Numbered from the stretch's first letter, positions 1 through 11,890 are shown. The stretch is DNA of 64,000 bases from Hyperoodon ampullatus (GCA_949752795.1 OX457058.1:162939353-163003352), one strand, 5' to 3'. Program-made: numbers and translations. Notes: a model not told the origin generated them from the letters alone.

Positions 1-203
1 TCCCTTGTGGCACAGTGGTTGAGAGCCCGCCTGCCGATGCAGGGGACACGGGTTCGTGCCCCGGTCCGGGAAGATCCCACATGCTGTGGAGCGGCTGGGC
101 TCGTGAGCCATGGCCACTGAGCCTGCACGTCCAGAGCCTGTGCTCCACAATGGCAGAGGCCACAACAGTGAGAGGCCCGCGTACCGCAAAAAAAAAAAAA
201 AAA
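1..203 (+). mobile_element. CHR-type SINE (short form), cut by left window edge
   Basis: A tRNA-derived SINE of the cetacean CHR family. The tRNA-like head carries an A-box-like stretch near 10-25 and a B-box-like 'gggttcgtgcccc' near 49-61, which form the internal RNA polymerase III promoter in this class. The body ends 'gtaccgc' and is followed by 16 A residues at 188-203. The first few bases ('gggct') lie outside the window. A (CA)n tract follows the tail. It sits next to the 3'UTR of a minus-strand L1, so it probably inserted into that older L1. Identity is from recognising the family consensus, and six further copies lie in this window. Confidence 0.93.
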
Positions 204-205
204 GT

Positions 206-208
<3 letters not shown>

Positions 209-258
<50 letters not shown>
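209..258. repeat. (CA)n then (TA)n microsatellite
   Basis: About 20 CA units at 210-249 run directly into a short AT tract to about 258. It lies just after the SINE poly(A) tail and at the 3'UTR of a minus-strand L1, both common seeds of microsatellites. Translations of this tract (His-Thr repeats) are not genes. Confidence 0.97.
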
Positions 259-908
259 TCTTTCTCAGCTTCTTTTCCCATATAGGTTATTAGAGATTTT
301 TGAGTAGAGTTCCTTGTTCTATACAGTAGGTCCTTGCTGACTATCTATTCTATATATAGTAGTATGTATACGTCAATCCCGTACTCCTAATTTATCCCTT
401 CCCCTCCGCCTTTCCACTTTGGTAACCATAAGTTTGTTTTTTAAGTCTGAGAGTCTGTTTCTGTTTTGTAAATAAGTTCATTTTTACCTTTTTTTAATAT
501 ATATATTCCACATATGAGTGATATCATGTGATATTTGTCTTTCTGTGTCTGATTTACTTCACTTATTATGCTAACCTAGGTCCATCCGTGTTGCTGCAAA
601 TGGCATTATTTTATTCTTTTTTAATGGCTAAGTAATATACCATCATATATATGTACAACATCTTCTTTATCCATTCATCTGTCAGTGGACATTTAGGCCA
701 TTTCCACATCTTGGCGATTGTAAATAGCACTGAAATGAATATTGGGGTTCACGTTTCTTTTCAAAGTATGGTTTTCTCCATAAATATGTCCAGGAATGGG
801 ATTGCTGGATCATATGGTAGCTCTATTTTTAGTTTTTTTAAGGAAGCTCCATGCTGTTCTCCATAGTGGCTGTACCAATTTACATCCCCACCAGCATGAT
901 TTTCCTTT
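259..908 (-). mobile_element. L1 3' end (ORF2 tail plus 3'UTR), minus strand
   Basis: Read on the minus strand, about 908 down to 780 encodes the decayed end of L1 ORF2, including the recognisable stretch [16 protein letters not shown]. The 3'UTR follows down to 259, with the typical 'aaggacctactgtatagaac' type sequence. The 3' terminus is not seen, because the CA/TA tract and SINE replace it at the left. The copy is 5'-truncated near 908. ORF2 is closed by frameshifts, so this is a dead fragment of a young-to-middle-aged cetartiodactyl L1. Confidence 0.88.
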
Positions 909-1329
909 TCATTTATTATATTTTTCCTCAAGTGGTATACAAATGTCATGGGTAGGGTCTTAGAATGGGTTTCTTAGAAACAGATTCTGAGATGAAGGGT
1001 GACTAGTAGATTTATTTGGCAGTGATTTTGAGAGATTTACCACTAAAGAAGTTAGGAAGACAAGATTGAGCACAGGGAAACCTGGACAGGAAAGTAGTTG
1101 CAATTGAGAATTATTTGTCCTATAAGAATCTCTGGAGCTGCCATTACCTACCAGAGTGGTCACACCTAGTGGGTGGACTGGGAATGAAGAGAAGGAATGG
1201 TAACCTTGTGTCAAGAAGTTCCTATAGCCAAGAGCAATTCTCAAGGATGGATGCAGCTATGAGCCAGTAGCATCTGATGTTCCTCAAAATTGAAGTACAG
1301 CTTCAGGTCATACCTGACATGGCACCAGT
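909..1329. other. Unassigned non-coding stretch, possibly an old repeat
   Basis: No gene is visible. The part around 960-1260 ('gtttcttagaaacagattct' onward, with regular GC content) has the feel of an old interspersed repeat, but I cannot assign a family. Confidence 0.3.
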
Positions 1330-1442
1330 TTTCACTACAAGGGGCTTTGGTTTTATTTGTATTCTTTCTTCCTATATCCCCAAAGCTTAGAACAATGCCC
1401 AGAAGACAGCATGCGCTCAATGAATAACTGCTGAAAGAAAAT
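1330..1442 (+). mobile_element. L2 LINE 3'-end relic
   Basis: The segment 'tatatccccaaagcttagaa' followed by 'caatgcccag...gcgctcaatgaata' matches the well-known L2 3' end (a 'cccagtgcctagcacagtgcc...gtgctcaataaat' pattern). It is ancient and mammal-wide, with no coding potential. Confidence 0.7.
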
Positions 1443-2929
1443 AAATTATTTATCAAAATCTTGTAACTTATAGCTTATTAGATTTATAAAATTCTGACAA
1501 AATAATCTATGAATTACAGTACAGACTGAGAAGGAAGAAAAACTGTCTCTCTTCTATTAAAATAAAACATAGATACAACATTATGTTTAATATAAAACAG
1601 AATAATTGTCAGAAACAGATTAGTGATGATTGTTCCAACAAACTTTCAGTAGATGGTGAGAAATACTTTGGAAAATGCTAATACTATATCCAAAGAACTT
1701 TCATTATTAAGTGGGAAAAGAAGATAGTGTAGGTGAGACCATTTGGAATTTTATAAATCTCAATAAATGTCTGTGAATCTGGTAACTTCGGAAATAGATA
1801 TGCCAGTTTATACTAGCCTGCTTCAAATAAAAGCATTTTAAGAAACTTCAATTTACATACCAATCAGAAAATATATTTTAAACAAGTATCCTAATTCACT
1901 GTTTAGGAAATTGGGGTGTTTGTTTTTTATTTGAAAAGTCTTATTTCATGTAACTGAATTGCAATCCTCAAAACATTTATTTAGGAGCTCAACTAATTTG
2001 CCTATTCTAATACTCAAAGACAGAGTGCTTATTTCTGTTGATACATGTTAAAATTTGAATGATATAGGAAAGTATATCATGGTCCCAGGGCAGGCAAAGA
2101 ATGCAAATATGTGAAGCATTATATGTGTATCATTTACAGAGGAGCAATATCAGGCTGATCAAATTTCTTCTGGTAACATTTAATATCATAAGAGAATGGA
2201 GAAACAGCAATCAGATATTCAGGGGAAAATTATGTCAGCCATGGAGTGCATACTGGGTCAAGCTTTCTGACAAGTACCAAGCCTATAGAGAGTTCTGTAC
2301 CGGATAAAAATCAAGGAATATTTCTCCATGGTGTCTTCTTGAGAACTCCACTTGAAGATAAATTATAGCCAATCAAAGGATGTCTGGGGAAGCTACATGC
2401 AGGACTGGTATTGGATGACTGAAAAATGTTTAAGTGTAAAACTATTACTAAAACAAATGTGAGATTAGGTTGCAAAGCACAATGTACATGTAGATGCCAT
2501 GACAATGTGAAAATAACACAACAAAACTTAGGAGGAAAAGGGATAAAGAAGTTAAAATATAGACTAAGTTCACTGTTGGTCTCTTCTCTAATGGCTGATG
2601 AGTCAAGTGATAAATTCATAAACATGTAAAAGTACTTAGAAAGATGAATATTGAGGAAATTGAATAGAGGAGGACAAAGCATTGAGGGAGAAGGTGGAAT
2701 AATGTTAATTTATCAATGCTTGGATTAGGTAAATAATACAGCTAAAGAAATAGCTAGGTTTATAGAAAATATTATTGTATAAACTGTAACTTTTAAAGTA
2801 TAAGATAAATACAAACAATACTATATATTAGAGGGCCTACATACATATATACACACACAGATACTGACACAGTAATGAAAGCCACATAGTAATATGTGTA
2901 TGTTAAAACTATAAAAACAGAAATTATAA
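1443..2929. other. Unassigned AT-rich sequence
   Basis: No credible coding region, RNA gene or named repeat was recognised. The ORFs at 2101-2307 and 2311-2682 (minus) show no family motif and look like chance. The right end may grade into the ancient L1 that is clear from about 2930 on. Confidence 0.4.
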
Positions 2930-3950
2930 CATAAAATTGTCTGACAGAACTAAAATGAAACACATCTTCCATACAATAAATATAAACTGCTTAATGACAC
3001 ACATTAAAAGAAAAGATATATGAACTGGGACACAAAGTAAACTCCAAATCGAGGTAATAAATCTAAGATATAGTGAAGAGACACAGGTAAGACAGTGATT
3101 TAGGAAGTTTGAAAATAAAAGAAGCAAAGATATTTTAAGCAAATGAAAAAAAAAAAAGGAAGTGTGCAAGTTACAGTATTATTCCAGACCTTTGCATAAC
3201 TATATACTGGATAACATAATATCAACAGTCATGAAGCAAATATTAAAGGTAAACTTTTATTTTTTAACAAAGAAACCCACTAGTAACAGGATATTTTAAT
3301 TCTCTCTCAGTCCATGAGAAAATACATATGTAAGAGAACAAAATATAAAAATAAAATAATTGAGAACTGGTTGATATATGACTAATTCTGAAAATCATAA
3401 AAATAGAAAATATAATTTCCTTTCAGATGTCCATGGAACACTCACAAACATTAACCATATACCAGTTTGCAACAAACTAATCATAATGCCAAATGAAATT
3501 CCATAAATTAATAACAAAACCAGAAACAAAATGATCCTCCCACAAAGAAATTAATATACTAATATACTCTGTTTTAACTACTTTTGAATAAAAGAAGAAA
3601 TATATATATAAAGAGCAAAATTTCAGGAACACCAAATTAATGTATAAAAATACAATTATTCAGAACAAGGGGACCCAGCAAAATTAGTGCTCTAAGGAAA
3701 ATGTATAATTCCAAATAATTACATTAATTAAAATATACAAATTAATGAAAATTTCCATACAAAATAGTTAAAATAAAAATAACTAAAAACCTGAAGAGTT
3801 TATGAAGAAAGAATTAATAAATATAAGATAAATTAGTTTAAAAGAATCAATAGAATTAGAAATAGATACAAACACTTGCTCTTAAAATAAAAACATCACA
3901 GAAACATCAAATCTAACCTATATGAGAAAAAATAAAGTCAAAAAATTGCA
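2930..3950 (+). mobile_element. Ancient L1 (L1M-type), endonuclease part, first segment
   Basis: A highly diverged L1 ORF2 in + orientation. The order of faint matches fits the endonuclease domain. Near 3180-3240 there is a stretch like the 'acatgaagcaaa' region, 3290-3440 resembles the middle of the domain, and 3440-3605 resembles the 'cacaaaattgaccatatac' and 'attagaaattaataac' region at the end of the endonuclease. Stops are frequent in all frames. The element resumes after an insertion at 3951-4263. The left boundary is uncertain. Confidence 0.6.
3941..3950. repeat. Left target-site duplication AAAAATTGCA
   Basis: A 10-bp direct repeat, identical to 4264-4273, flanks the L1 3'UTR insertion at 3951-4263. 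Confidence 0.85.
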
Positions 3951-4133
3951 CATAGAGAACAAACTTGTGGTTGCCAAGGGGTGGTGGGATGGAGGAAGGA
4001 TGGATTGGGAGTTTGGGGTTAGCAGATGCAAACTATTACATAGAGGATGAATAAAAAACAAGGTCCTACTCTATAGCACAAGGAACTATATTCAATATCC
4101 AGTGATGAACCATAATGAAAAGAATATGAAAAA

Positions 4134-4191
<58 letters not shown>

Positions 4192-4263
4192 AGCTGAGTC
4201 ACTTTGCTGTACAGCAGAAATTAACACAGCTATGTATATCAACTATTACTTCAATAAATTTTT
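3951..4263 (+). mobile_element. 5'-truncated L1 3'UTR insertion with 10-bp duplication
   Basis: A typical cetartiodactyl L1 3'UTR. It contains 'ggttgccaaggggtggtggg', the 'ctatagcacaaggaactata' motif, a (TA)n tract, 'tagctgagtcactttgctgt', and ends 'ttcaataaattttt'. The 10-bp repeats at 3941-3950 and 4264-4273 are identical, as expected for target-primed insertion. It interrupts an older L1 whose ORF2 continues on the right. No coding part of the L1 was inserted. Confidence 0.9.
4136..4187. repeat. (AT)n microsatellite, about 52 bp
   Basis: An uninterrupted AT dinucleotide run inside the L1 3'UTR, at the place where this L1 family commonly carries a TA-rich segment. Confidence 0.97.
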
Positions 4264-5213
4264 AAAAATTGCAGCATAATAAAAAATGAGGATGAAAAAA
4301 CCCGAGTTAATTAAAAGAATCAGAAGGCTACGTTGCACAACAGCAAATGAACTTGAAAAACTCTGTAAAATGGGTACGTTCTTAGGAAAATGTATATTAC
4401 CAAAATTTACCATATAAGAGATTAAAAGTTTAAAAGATCAATTTCCAAGGTGGACATAGAGGGTGTGTTAAAAAAATAATTAAAACAATTTAGGTCGTAC
4501 AACTAAACTTTAACACTTCATGAAGTGGAAAGTCCTTTCGGATAGCTGCAAAATGGGGCAGGAGGCAGGAAGTTTTAATAGGAGAAAATAAAGCACAAGG
4601 AAGAGAAAAAGAGAACATATCTGATTGGCTGGGCCACGTAAGCAGCCTCTTTTGGTGCGAGAAGGCCCAGCATTGTATTTGTGTTTGGGGATTGGCTGCC
4701 TGGATGTACTGTCCAGGGGAACTTTTACAGGATAGGAAAGTGATCTAAATTTGGTTTTGTTGACGTGGCACCATGGGGAGGAATGGCTCCATCTTGGGCC
4801 TAGAAATTTATTTCAACAGGGGTTATAAAAGAAGTAAACTCAGCAAAAGACCACTACAGCCAAATCTTTTATAAGGGATATTTACCAAGCCATTTAAAGA
4901 GATGATTCCTATTCAATTTAAACTACTTTAGGATATAGAAAGAGAAAGAAAAACTTCCAAACTCCATGTATGAAGCAAGTATAACACTGAATCCAATATG
5001 TAACATTCAAAAATTAAAAGAATTTTCACTTATCACTATTAATAAAAATCATAAACAAAACTCTAGCAAAATCCTAGGGAACATGAAAATAAAAATATAT
5101 GACTAAGTAGAGTTTATTCCAGGAATACCAGTGTGTATTAGGAAATCTATTAATAGAACAATGAAATGGTAAGGGACAAAGTGAAACCATCACTATTAAT
5201 TTAAAAAACTCAG
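4264..5213 (+). mobile_element. Ancient L1, second segment (RT amino-terminal part), interrupted
   Basis: This continues the same ancient L1. The part 4264-4463 matches the 'aaagaatcagaagactac...aaatgaacttgaaaaac' linker, and 4819-5213 matches the RT region up to 'gtagagtttattccaggaat' (the decayed 'VGFIPG' motif) and 'ggaaatctattaatag'. The copy is split again at 4464-4818 by LTR-like DNA. It ends abruptly at 5213, where the full-length L1 begins, and resumes at about 12584 with the next part of RT. Confidence 0.75.
4464..4818. mobile_element. Inserted LTR-like segment, family not recognised
   Basis: A richer-GC block that opens 'tgtgtt' and closes 'caaca' interrupts the collinear ancient L1. 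It contains two inverted CCAAT boxes ('gattggctgg' and 'gattggctgc') and ends in a region like LTR 3' ends. TG...CA termini and LTR-like length support a solo LTR. No clear 4-6 bp duplication is seen (GAGGG left, GGGGT right), and orientation is uncertain. Confidence 0.35.
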
Positions 5214-5222
5214 AGAGACTTT

Positions 5223-5230
5223 CAAGATGG
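5223..5230 (+). promoter_or_regulatory. YY1-like site at L1 start
   Basis: CAAGATGG lies about 10 bp from the L1 5' end. The same motif sits near the start of other mammalian L1s, where YY1 binding is known to fix the transcription start. The assignment is by position and match only. Confidence 0.65.
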
Positions 5231-6426
5231 TGGAAGATTAAGACACAGAGATCACCTTCCTCCCCACAAATACATCAGAAATACATCTACATATGAAACA
5301 ACTCCTACAGAACACCTACTGAACACTGGCAGAAGACTTCAGACCTCCCAAAAGGCAAGAAACTCCCCACATACCTGGGTAGGGCAAAAAAAAAAAAAAA
5401 ATAGAAAAAACAGAGACAAAAGAATAGGGACGGGTCCTTCACCAGTGGGAGGGAGCTGTGAAGGAGGAAAGGTTTCCACACCCTAGGAGCCCCTTCATTG
5501 GCGGAGACTGTGGGTGGCAGAGGGGGTAGCTTCAGAGCCATGGAGGAGAGTGCAGCAACAGGGTTGTGGAGGGCAAAGCAGAGAGATTCCCGTACAGTGG
5601 ATCAGTGCCGACCAGCACTCACCAGCCCGAGAGGCTAGTCTGCTCACCTGCTGGGGTGGGCAGGGGCTGGAAGCTGAGTCTCAGGCTTCAGAGGTCAGAT
5701 CCCAGGGAGAGGACTGGGGTTGGTGGTGTAAACACAGCCTGAAGGGGGCTACTGCACCACGGCTAGCCAGGAGGGAGTCCAGGAAAATGTCTACAACTGC
5801 TGAAGAGGCAAGAGACCATTGTTTCAGGGTGCGTGAGGAGAGGAGATTCAGAGCACCACCTAAACGAGTTCTGGAGATGGGGTGCGAACCACAGCTATCA
5901 GCGCGGACCACAGAGACAGGCATGAGATGCTCAGGCTGCTGCTGAAGCCACCAAGAAGCGTGTGTGCAAGCACAGGTCACTGTCCACACCTCCCTTCCCA
6001 GGACACTGTGCAGCCCACCACTGCCAGGGTCCCATGACCCAGGGACAACTTCCCTGGGAGAACACACAGTGCACCTCAGGTTGGTGCAACGTCACACTGG
6101 CCTCTGCTGCCACAAGCTCGCCCCGCACTCCACACCTCTCCCTCTCCCCGGCCTGAGTGAGTCAGAGCCCCCTAATCAGCTGCTATTTAACCCTGTCCTG
6201 TATGAGTGACGAACAGATGCCCTCAGGAGACCAACACGCAGAGGCAGGGCCAAATCCAAAGCTGAACCCCGGGAGCTGTGCAAACAAAGAAGAGAAAGGG
6301 AAATCTCTCCCAGCAGCCTCAGCAGCAGCGGATTAAATCTCCACAAACAACTTGATGAACCCTGCATCAGCAGAAAAACTGAATAGACAATGCATCATCC
6401 CAAAATTGAGGCAGTGCACTTTGGGA

Positions 6427-6760
6427 GCAATGATATATATATATATTTTTTTTTCTTCCTTTTTCTCTTTTTGTGTGTATTTGTATGCGTCTTTGTGTGA
6501 TTTTGTTGTATAGCTTTGCTTTTACCACTTGTCCTAGGGTTTTGTCTGTCCATTTTTGTTGCTGTTGTTGTTTATTTCTTTTTTTAGTATAATTCCTAGT
6601 GCTTGTTATCATTGGTGGATTTGTTTTTTTGCTTTGGATGCTCTCTTCTTTCTTTTTTCTTATTTACTTTTTAAATTATTTTTATTTTTAATAATAATTT
6701 TTTATTTTCATTTTAATAACTTTATTTTTTTCTTTCTATTTTTCTCCCATTTCCCCTGAG
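6427..6760. repeat. T-rich low-complexity tract within L1 5'UTR
   Basis: A short (AT)n at 6431-6445 leads into about 300 bp dominated by T runs on the + strand. It separates the GC-rich 5' part of the UTR from the ORF1-proximal part. Translations here are hydrophobic poly-Phe artefacts. Confidence 0.85.
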
Positions 6761-7248
6761 CCATATGGCTGACAGGGTCTTGATACTCCAGCTGAGTGTC
6801 AGGCCTGTGCCTCTGAGGGGGGAGAGTGGAGTTCAGGGCATTGGTCCACCAGAGACCTCCTGGCTCCACATAATACCAAATGGCAAAAGCTCTCCATCTC
6901 AATGCTAAGACCCACATCCACTCAATGAGCAGAAAGCTGCAGTGCTGGACATCCTATGCCAAACAAATAGCAAGACAGAAACACAGCTCCACCCATTAGA
7001 AGAGAGGCTGTCTAAAATCATAATAAGTTCAGAGACACCCCAAAACACACCACAGGACGCAGTCCTGACCACCAGAAAGACAAGATCCAGCATCATACAC
7101 CAGAACACAGGACCCAGCCCCGTCCACCAGGAAGCCTACACAACCCACTGAACCAACCTCACCCACTGGGGGCAGACACCAAACACAATGAGAAATGCGA
7201 ACCTGCAGCCTACAAAAAGAAAACCCCGAACACAGTAACTTAAGCAAA

Positions 7249-8137
7249 ATGAGAAGACAGAGAAACACACAGCAGATGAAGGAGCAAGGTAAAAACCCAC
7301 CAGACCAAACAAATGAAGAGGAAATAGGCAGTCTACATAAAAAATAATTCAGAGTAATGATACGACATTTGATCCAAAATCTTTGAAATAGAATGGAGAC
7401 TATACAAGAAACATTTAACAAGGACCTAAAATAACTAAAGGGCAAACAATGATGAACAACACAATAAATGAAATAAAAATTTTCTAAAAGGAATCAATAG
7501 CAGAATAACTGAGGCAGAAGAACGTATAACTGACCAGGAAGAAAAAATAGTGGAAAAAACTACTGGACAGCAGAATAAAGAAAAAAGAATGAAAAGAATT
7601 GAGAACAGTCTCAGAGACATCTGACACAACATTAAACGCACCAACATTCGAATTACAGGGGTCCCAGAAGAAGAAGAGGAAAAGAAAGGGACTGAAAAAA
7701 TATTTGAAGAGATTATAGTTGAAAACTTCCCTAATATGGGAAAGGAAATAGTTAATCAAGAACAAGAACAACAGAGAGTCCCATACAGGATAAATCCAAG
7801 GAGAAACATGCCAAGACACATATTAATCAAACTATCAAAATTTAAACAAAAAGAAAAAATATTAAAAGCAAGAATGGAAAAACAACAAATAACATACAAG
7901 GGAATACCCATAAGGTTAACAGCTGATCTTTCAGCAGAAACTCTGCAAGCCAGAAAGGGGTGGCAAGACATATCTAAAGTGATGAAAGGGAAAAACCTAC
8001 AACCAAGACTACTCTACCAAGCAAGGATCTCATTCAGATTCAATGGAAAAATTAAAACCTTTACAGACAAGCAAAAGCTAAGAGATTTCAGCACCACCAA
8101 ACCAGCTTTACAACAATGGCTAAAGGAACTTTTATAG
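7249..8137 (+). pseudogene. L1 ORF1 (RNA-binding chaperone), broken
   Basis: ORF1p normally forms coiled-coil trimers that bind L1 RNA in the cytoplasm. The ATG at 7249 opens MRRQRNTQQMKEQGK, the expected amino terminus for this L1 type. The coiled-coil part (7249-7620) has an in-frame stop at 7345-7347, more stops near 7430, and at least one frameshift, since the total length is not a multiple of three. A Trp-to-stop change lies at 7622-7624. From 7625 to the TAA near 8137 the frame is open and covers the RRM and carboxy-terminal domains, including RVPYRINPRR, ITYKGIPIRLTADLSAETLQ and ISFRFNGKIKTF. It is not translatable as a whole. Sequence and family knowledge agree strongly. Confidence 0.92.
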
Positions 8138-11100
8138 GCAGGAAACAAGAGAAGGAAAAGACCTACAATAACAAACCCCAAACAATTAAGAAAATGGTAA
8201 TAGTAACATACATAGGGATAACTACCTTAAATGTAAATGGATTAAATGCTCCAACCAAAAGAAACAGACTGGTTGAATGGAAGCAAAAACAAGACCTGTA
8301 TGTATGCTGTCTACAGGAGACCCACTTCAGACATAGGCACACATACAGACTGAAAGTGAGGAAATGGAAAAAGATATTCCATGCAAATGGAAATTGAAAG
8401 AAAGCTGGAGTAGCAATTCTCATATCAGGCAAAATAAACTTTAAAATGAAGACAATTACAAGAGACAAAGAAGGACACTACATAATGATCAAGGGGTCAA
8501 TCCAAGAAGAAGATATAGCAATTATAAATATCTATGCACTCAACATAGGAGCACCTCAATACATAAGGAAAATGCTAACAGCCATAAAGGGGAAATTGAC
8601 AGTAACACAATCATAGTAGGGGACTTTAACACCCCACTTTCACAAATGGATATATCATATAAAATGAAAATAAATAAGAAAACACAAGCTTTAAATGATA
8701 CATTAAACAAGATGGACTTAATTAATATCTATAGGACATTCCATCCAAAAACAACAGAATACACTTTCTTCTCAAGTGCTCGTGGAACATTCTCTAAGAT
8801 AGATCATATCTTGGGTCACAAATCAAGCCTTGGTAAATTTAAGAAAATTGAAATCATATCAAATATCTTTTCTGACCACAACGCTATGAGACTAGATACA
8901 AATTACAGGAAAAAATATGTAAAAAATACAAACAAATGGAGGCTAAACAATACATTTTTTAATAGCCAAAAGATCACTGAAGAAATGAGAGGAAATCAAA
9001 AACTACCTACAGACAAATGACAATGAAACAAAATGATCCGTAATCTGTGGGATGCAGCAAAAGCAGTTCTAAAAGGAAAGATTACAGCAATAAAATTCTA
9101 CGTAAAGAAAAAAGAAACATCTCAAATAAAGAACTTAACCTTACACCTAAAGCAATTAGAGAAAGAAGAACAAAATCCACAACATTAGCAGAAGGAAAGA
9201 AATCATAAAGATCAGGTAAGAAATAAATGAAAAAGAAATGAAGGAAACAAAAGCAAAGATCAATAAAATTAAAGGCTGGTTATTTGAGATGATAAACAAA
9301 ATTGATAAACCATTACCCAGACCCATCAAGAAAAAAAGGGAGAAGACTCAAATCAATAGAACTAGAAATGAAAAAGGAGAAGTAACAGATGACTCTGCAG
9401 AAATACAAAGAATCATGAGAGATTACTACAGCAACTATATGTCAATAAAATGGACAACCTGGAAGAAATGGACAAATTCTTAGAAAAGCACAACCTTTCG
9501 AGACTCAACCAGGAAAAACTAGAATATATAAACAGACCAAACACAAGTACAGAAAATGAGACTGTGATTAAAAATATTCCAACAAACAAAAACCCAGGAT
9601 CAGATGGCTTCACAGGTGATTTCTATCAAACATTTAGAGAAGAGCTAAAACGTATTCCTATCAAACACTTCCAAAATATAGCAGAGGGAGGAACACTCCC
9701 AAACTCATTCTATGAGATCACCATCACCCTGATACCAATCCCAGACAAAGATGTCACAAAGAAAGAAAACTGTAGGTCAATATCACTGATGAACATAGGT
9801 GAAAAAATCCTCAACAAAATACTAGCAAACAGAATCCAGCAGCACATTAAAAAGATTATACACAATGATCAAGTAGGGTTTATCCCAGGAATGTAAGGAT
9901 TCTTCAATATACACAAATCAGTCAATGGGCTACACCATATTAACAAATTGAAAGATACAAAACTTATGATCATCTCAACAGATGCAGAAAATCCTTTTGA
10001 CAGCATTCAACACAGATTTATGATAAAAAGCCTCCAGAAAGTAGTCATAGAGGGAACTTACATCAATATAATAAAGGCCATATATGACAAACCCACAGCC
10101 AACATCATTCTCAATGGTGAAAAACTGAAACCATTACCACTAAGATCAGGAACAAGGCAAGGTTGCCCATTCTCACCAATACTATTCAACATAGTTTTGG
10201 AAGTTTTAGCCACAGCAATCAGAGAAGAAAAAGAAATAAAAGGAACCCAAATTGGAAAGAAGAAGTAAAGCTGTCACTGTTTAGAGATGACATGATACAA
10301 TATGTAGAAAATGTTAAAGAGGCTATGAGAAAATTACTAGAGCTGATCAATGAATTTGGTGAATTAGCAGGTTACAAAATTAATGCACAGAAATCTCTTG
10401 CATTCCTATACACTAATGATGAAAAATCTGAAAGAGAAATTACAGAAACTTTCCCAATTACCACTGCAACAAAAAGAATAAACTTAACTAAGGAGACAAA
10501 AGACCTGTATGCAGAAAACTATAAGACACTGATGAAAGAAATTAAAGAAGATAGAAACAGATGGAGAGATATACCATGTTCTTGAATTGTAAGAATCAAC
10601 ATTGTGAAAATGACTATACTACCTAAAGCAATCTACAGGTTCAATGCAATCCCTATCAAACTACCAATAGCATTTTTCACAGAACTAGAACAAAAAATTT
10701 CACAATTTGTATGGAAACACAAAACATCCCAAATACCCAAAGCAATCTTGAGAAAGAAAAATGGAGCTGGAGGAATCAGGTTCGCTGACTTCAGACTATA
10801 CTACAAAGCTACAGTAACCAAGACAGTATTGTACTGGCACAAAAACAGAAAATTATGTCAATGGAACAGTAGAGAAAGCCCAGAGGTAAACCCATGCACA
10901 TATGGTCACCTTATTTTTTATACAGGAAGCAAGAATATACAATGGAGAAAAGACATCTTCTTCAATAAGTGGTGCTGGGAAAATTGGACAGCTACATGTA
11001 AAAGAATGAAATTAGAAGACTCCCTAACACCACACAGAAAAATAAATTCAAAATCGATTAGAGACCTAAATGTAAGGCCAGACACTTTAAAACTCATAAA

Positions 11101-11650
11101 GGAAAACCTAGGCAGAACACTCTGTGGCATAAATCACAGCAAGATCCTTTATGACCCACCTCCTAGAGAAATGGAAATAAAAACAAAAATAAATAAATGG
11201 GACCTAATGAAACTTAACAACTTTTGCACAGCAATGGAAACCATAAACAAGATGAAAAGAGAACCCTCAGAATGGGAGAAAATATTTGCAAATTAAGCAA
11301 CTGACAAAAGATTAATCTCCAAAATTTACAAGCAGCTCATGCCACTCAATATCAAAACAACAAACAACCCAATCCAAAAATGGACAGAAGAACTAAATAG
11401 ACATTTCTCCAAAGAAGATATACAGATTGCCAACAAATACATGAAAGAATGCTCAACATCACTAATTATTAGAGAAATGCAAATCAAAACTACAGTGAGA
11501 TTTTACCTCCCACCAGTCAGAATGGTCATCATCAAAAAATCTACAAACAATAAATGCTGCAGAGGGTGTGGAGATAATGGTCCTGTGTTGCACTGTTGGT
11601 GGGAATGTAAGTTGATATTGCCACTATGGAGAACAGTATGGAGGTTCCTT

Positions 11651-11666
11651 AAGAAACTAAAAATAG
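11651..11666. repeat. Left target-site duplication of the nested SINE
   Basis: AAGAAACTAAAAATAG, repeated without change at 11875-11890 on the other side of the SINE. Confidence 0.97.
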
Positions 11667-11874
11667 GGCTTCCCTGGTGGTGCAGTGGTTGAGAGTCCGC
11701 CTGCCTTTGCAAGGTACATGGGTTCGTGTCCCAGTCTGGGAAGAACCCACATGCCGTGGAGTGGCTGGGCCCGTGAGCCATGGCCGCTGAGCCTGTGTGT
11801 CCAGAGCCTGTGCTCCACAACAGGAAAGGCCACAACAGGGAGAGGCACACGTACTGCAAAAAAAAAAAAAAAAA
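11667..11874 (+). mobile_element. CHR-type SINE inserted in L1 ORF2
   Basis: A complete short-form CHR SINE, from 'ggcttccctgg' to 'cgtactgc' plus an A tail. A perfect 16-bp duplication (11651-11666 and 11875-11890) shows insertion by the L1 target-primed route, and the ORF2 reading resumes exactly after it ([13 protein letters not shown]). The intact duplication shows the SINE is younger than the host L1. The internal B-box-like sequence reads 'gggttcgtgtccc'. Confidence 0.97.
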
Positions 11875-11890
11875 AAGAAACTAAAAATAG
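11875..11890. repeat. Right target-site duplication of the nested SINE
   Basis: An identical partner of 11651-11666. The first two A residues merge with the SINE tail. Confidence 0.97.

Larger units (their letters stand above)
5214..7248 (+). promoter_or_regulatory. L1 5'UTR with internal promoter
   Basis: A region of about 2.0 kb ahead of ORF1. It starts 'agagactttcaagatggtgg', turns GC-rich with CpGs between about 5400 and 6340, then becomes a T-rich tract (6427-6760), then a moderate-GC part to ORF1. In L1 biology this segment holds the RNA polymerase II promoter. Long open frames here (for example 5514-5945 and 5681-6067 minus) are typical of GC-rich L1 5'UTR and are not proteins. No experimental promoter evidence can be had from sequence. 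Confidence 0.8.

Noticed and set aside
15..307. Open frames through the first SINE and CA repeat (His-Thr runs)
   Set aside because: They are translations of SINE and microsatellite DNA; no protein family is involved.
5203..5213. Firm target-site duplication for the full-length L1
   Set aside because: The match to 12584-12594 is only 9 of 11 in A-rich DNA, so it is noted as possible rather than established.
5514..6209. Several open frames of 60-143 codons on both strands
   Set aside because: They lie in the GC-rich L1 5'UTR ahead of ORF1, where open frames are common by composition. No known domain is seen.
7736..8137. 133-codon open frame as a stand-alone gene
   Set aside because: It is the surviving carboxy half of L1 ORF1; the upstream part is in the same frame behind a Trp-to-stop change.
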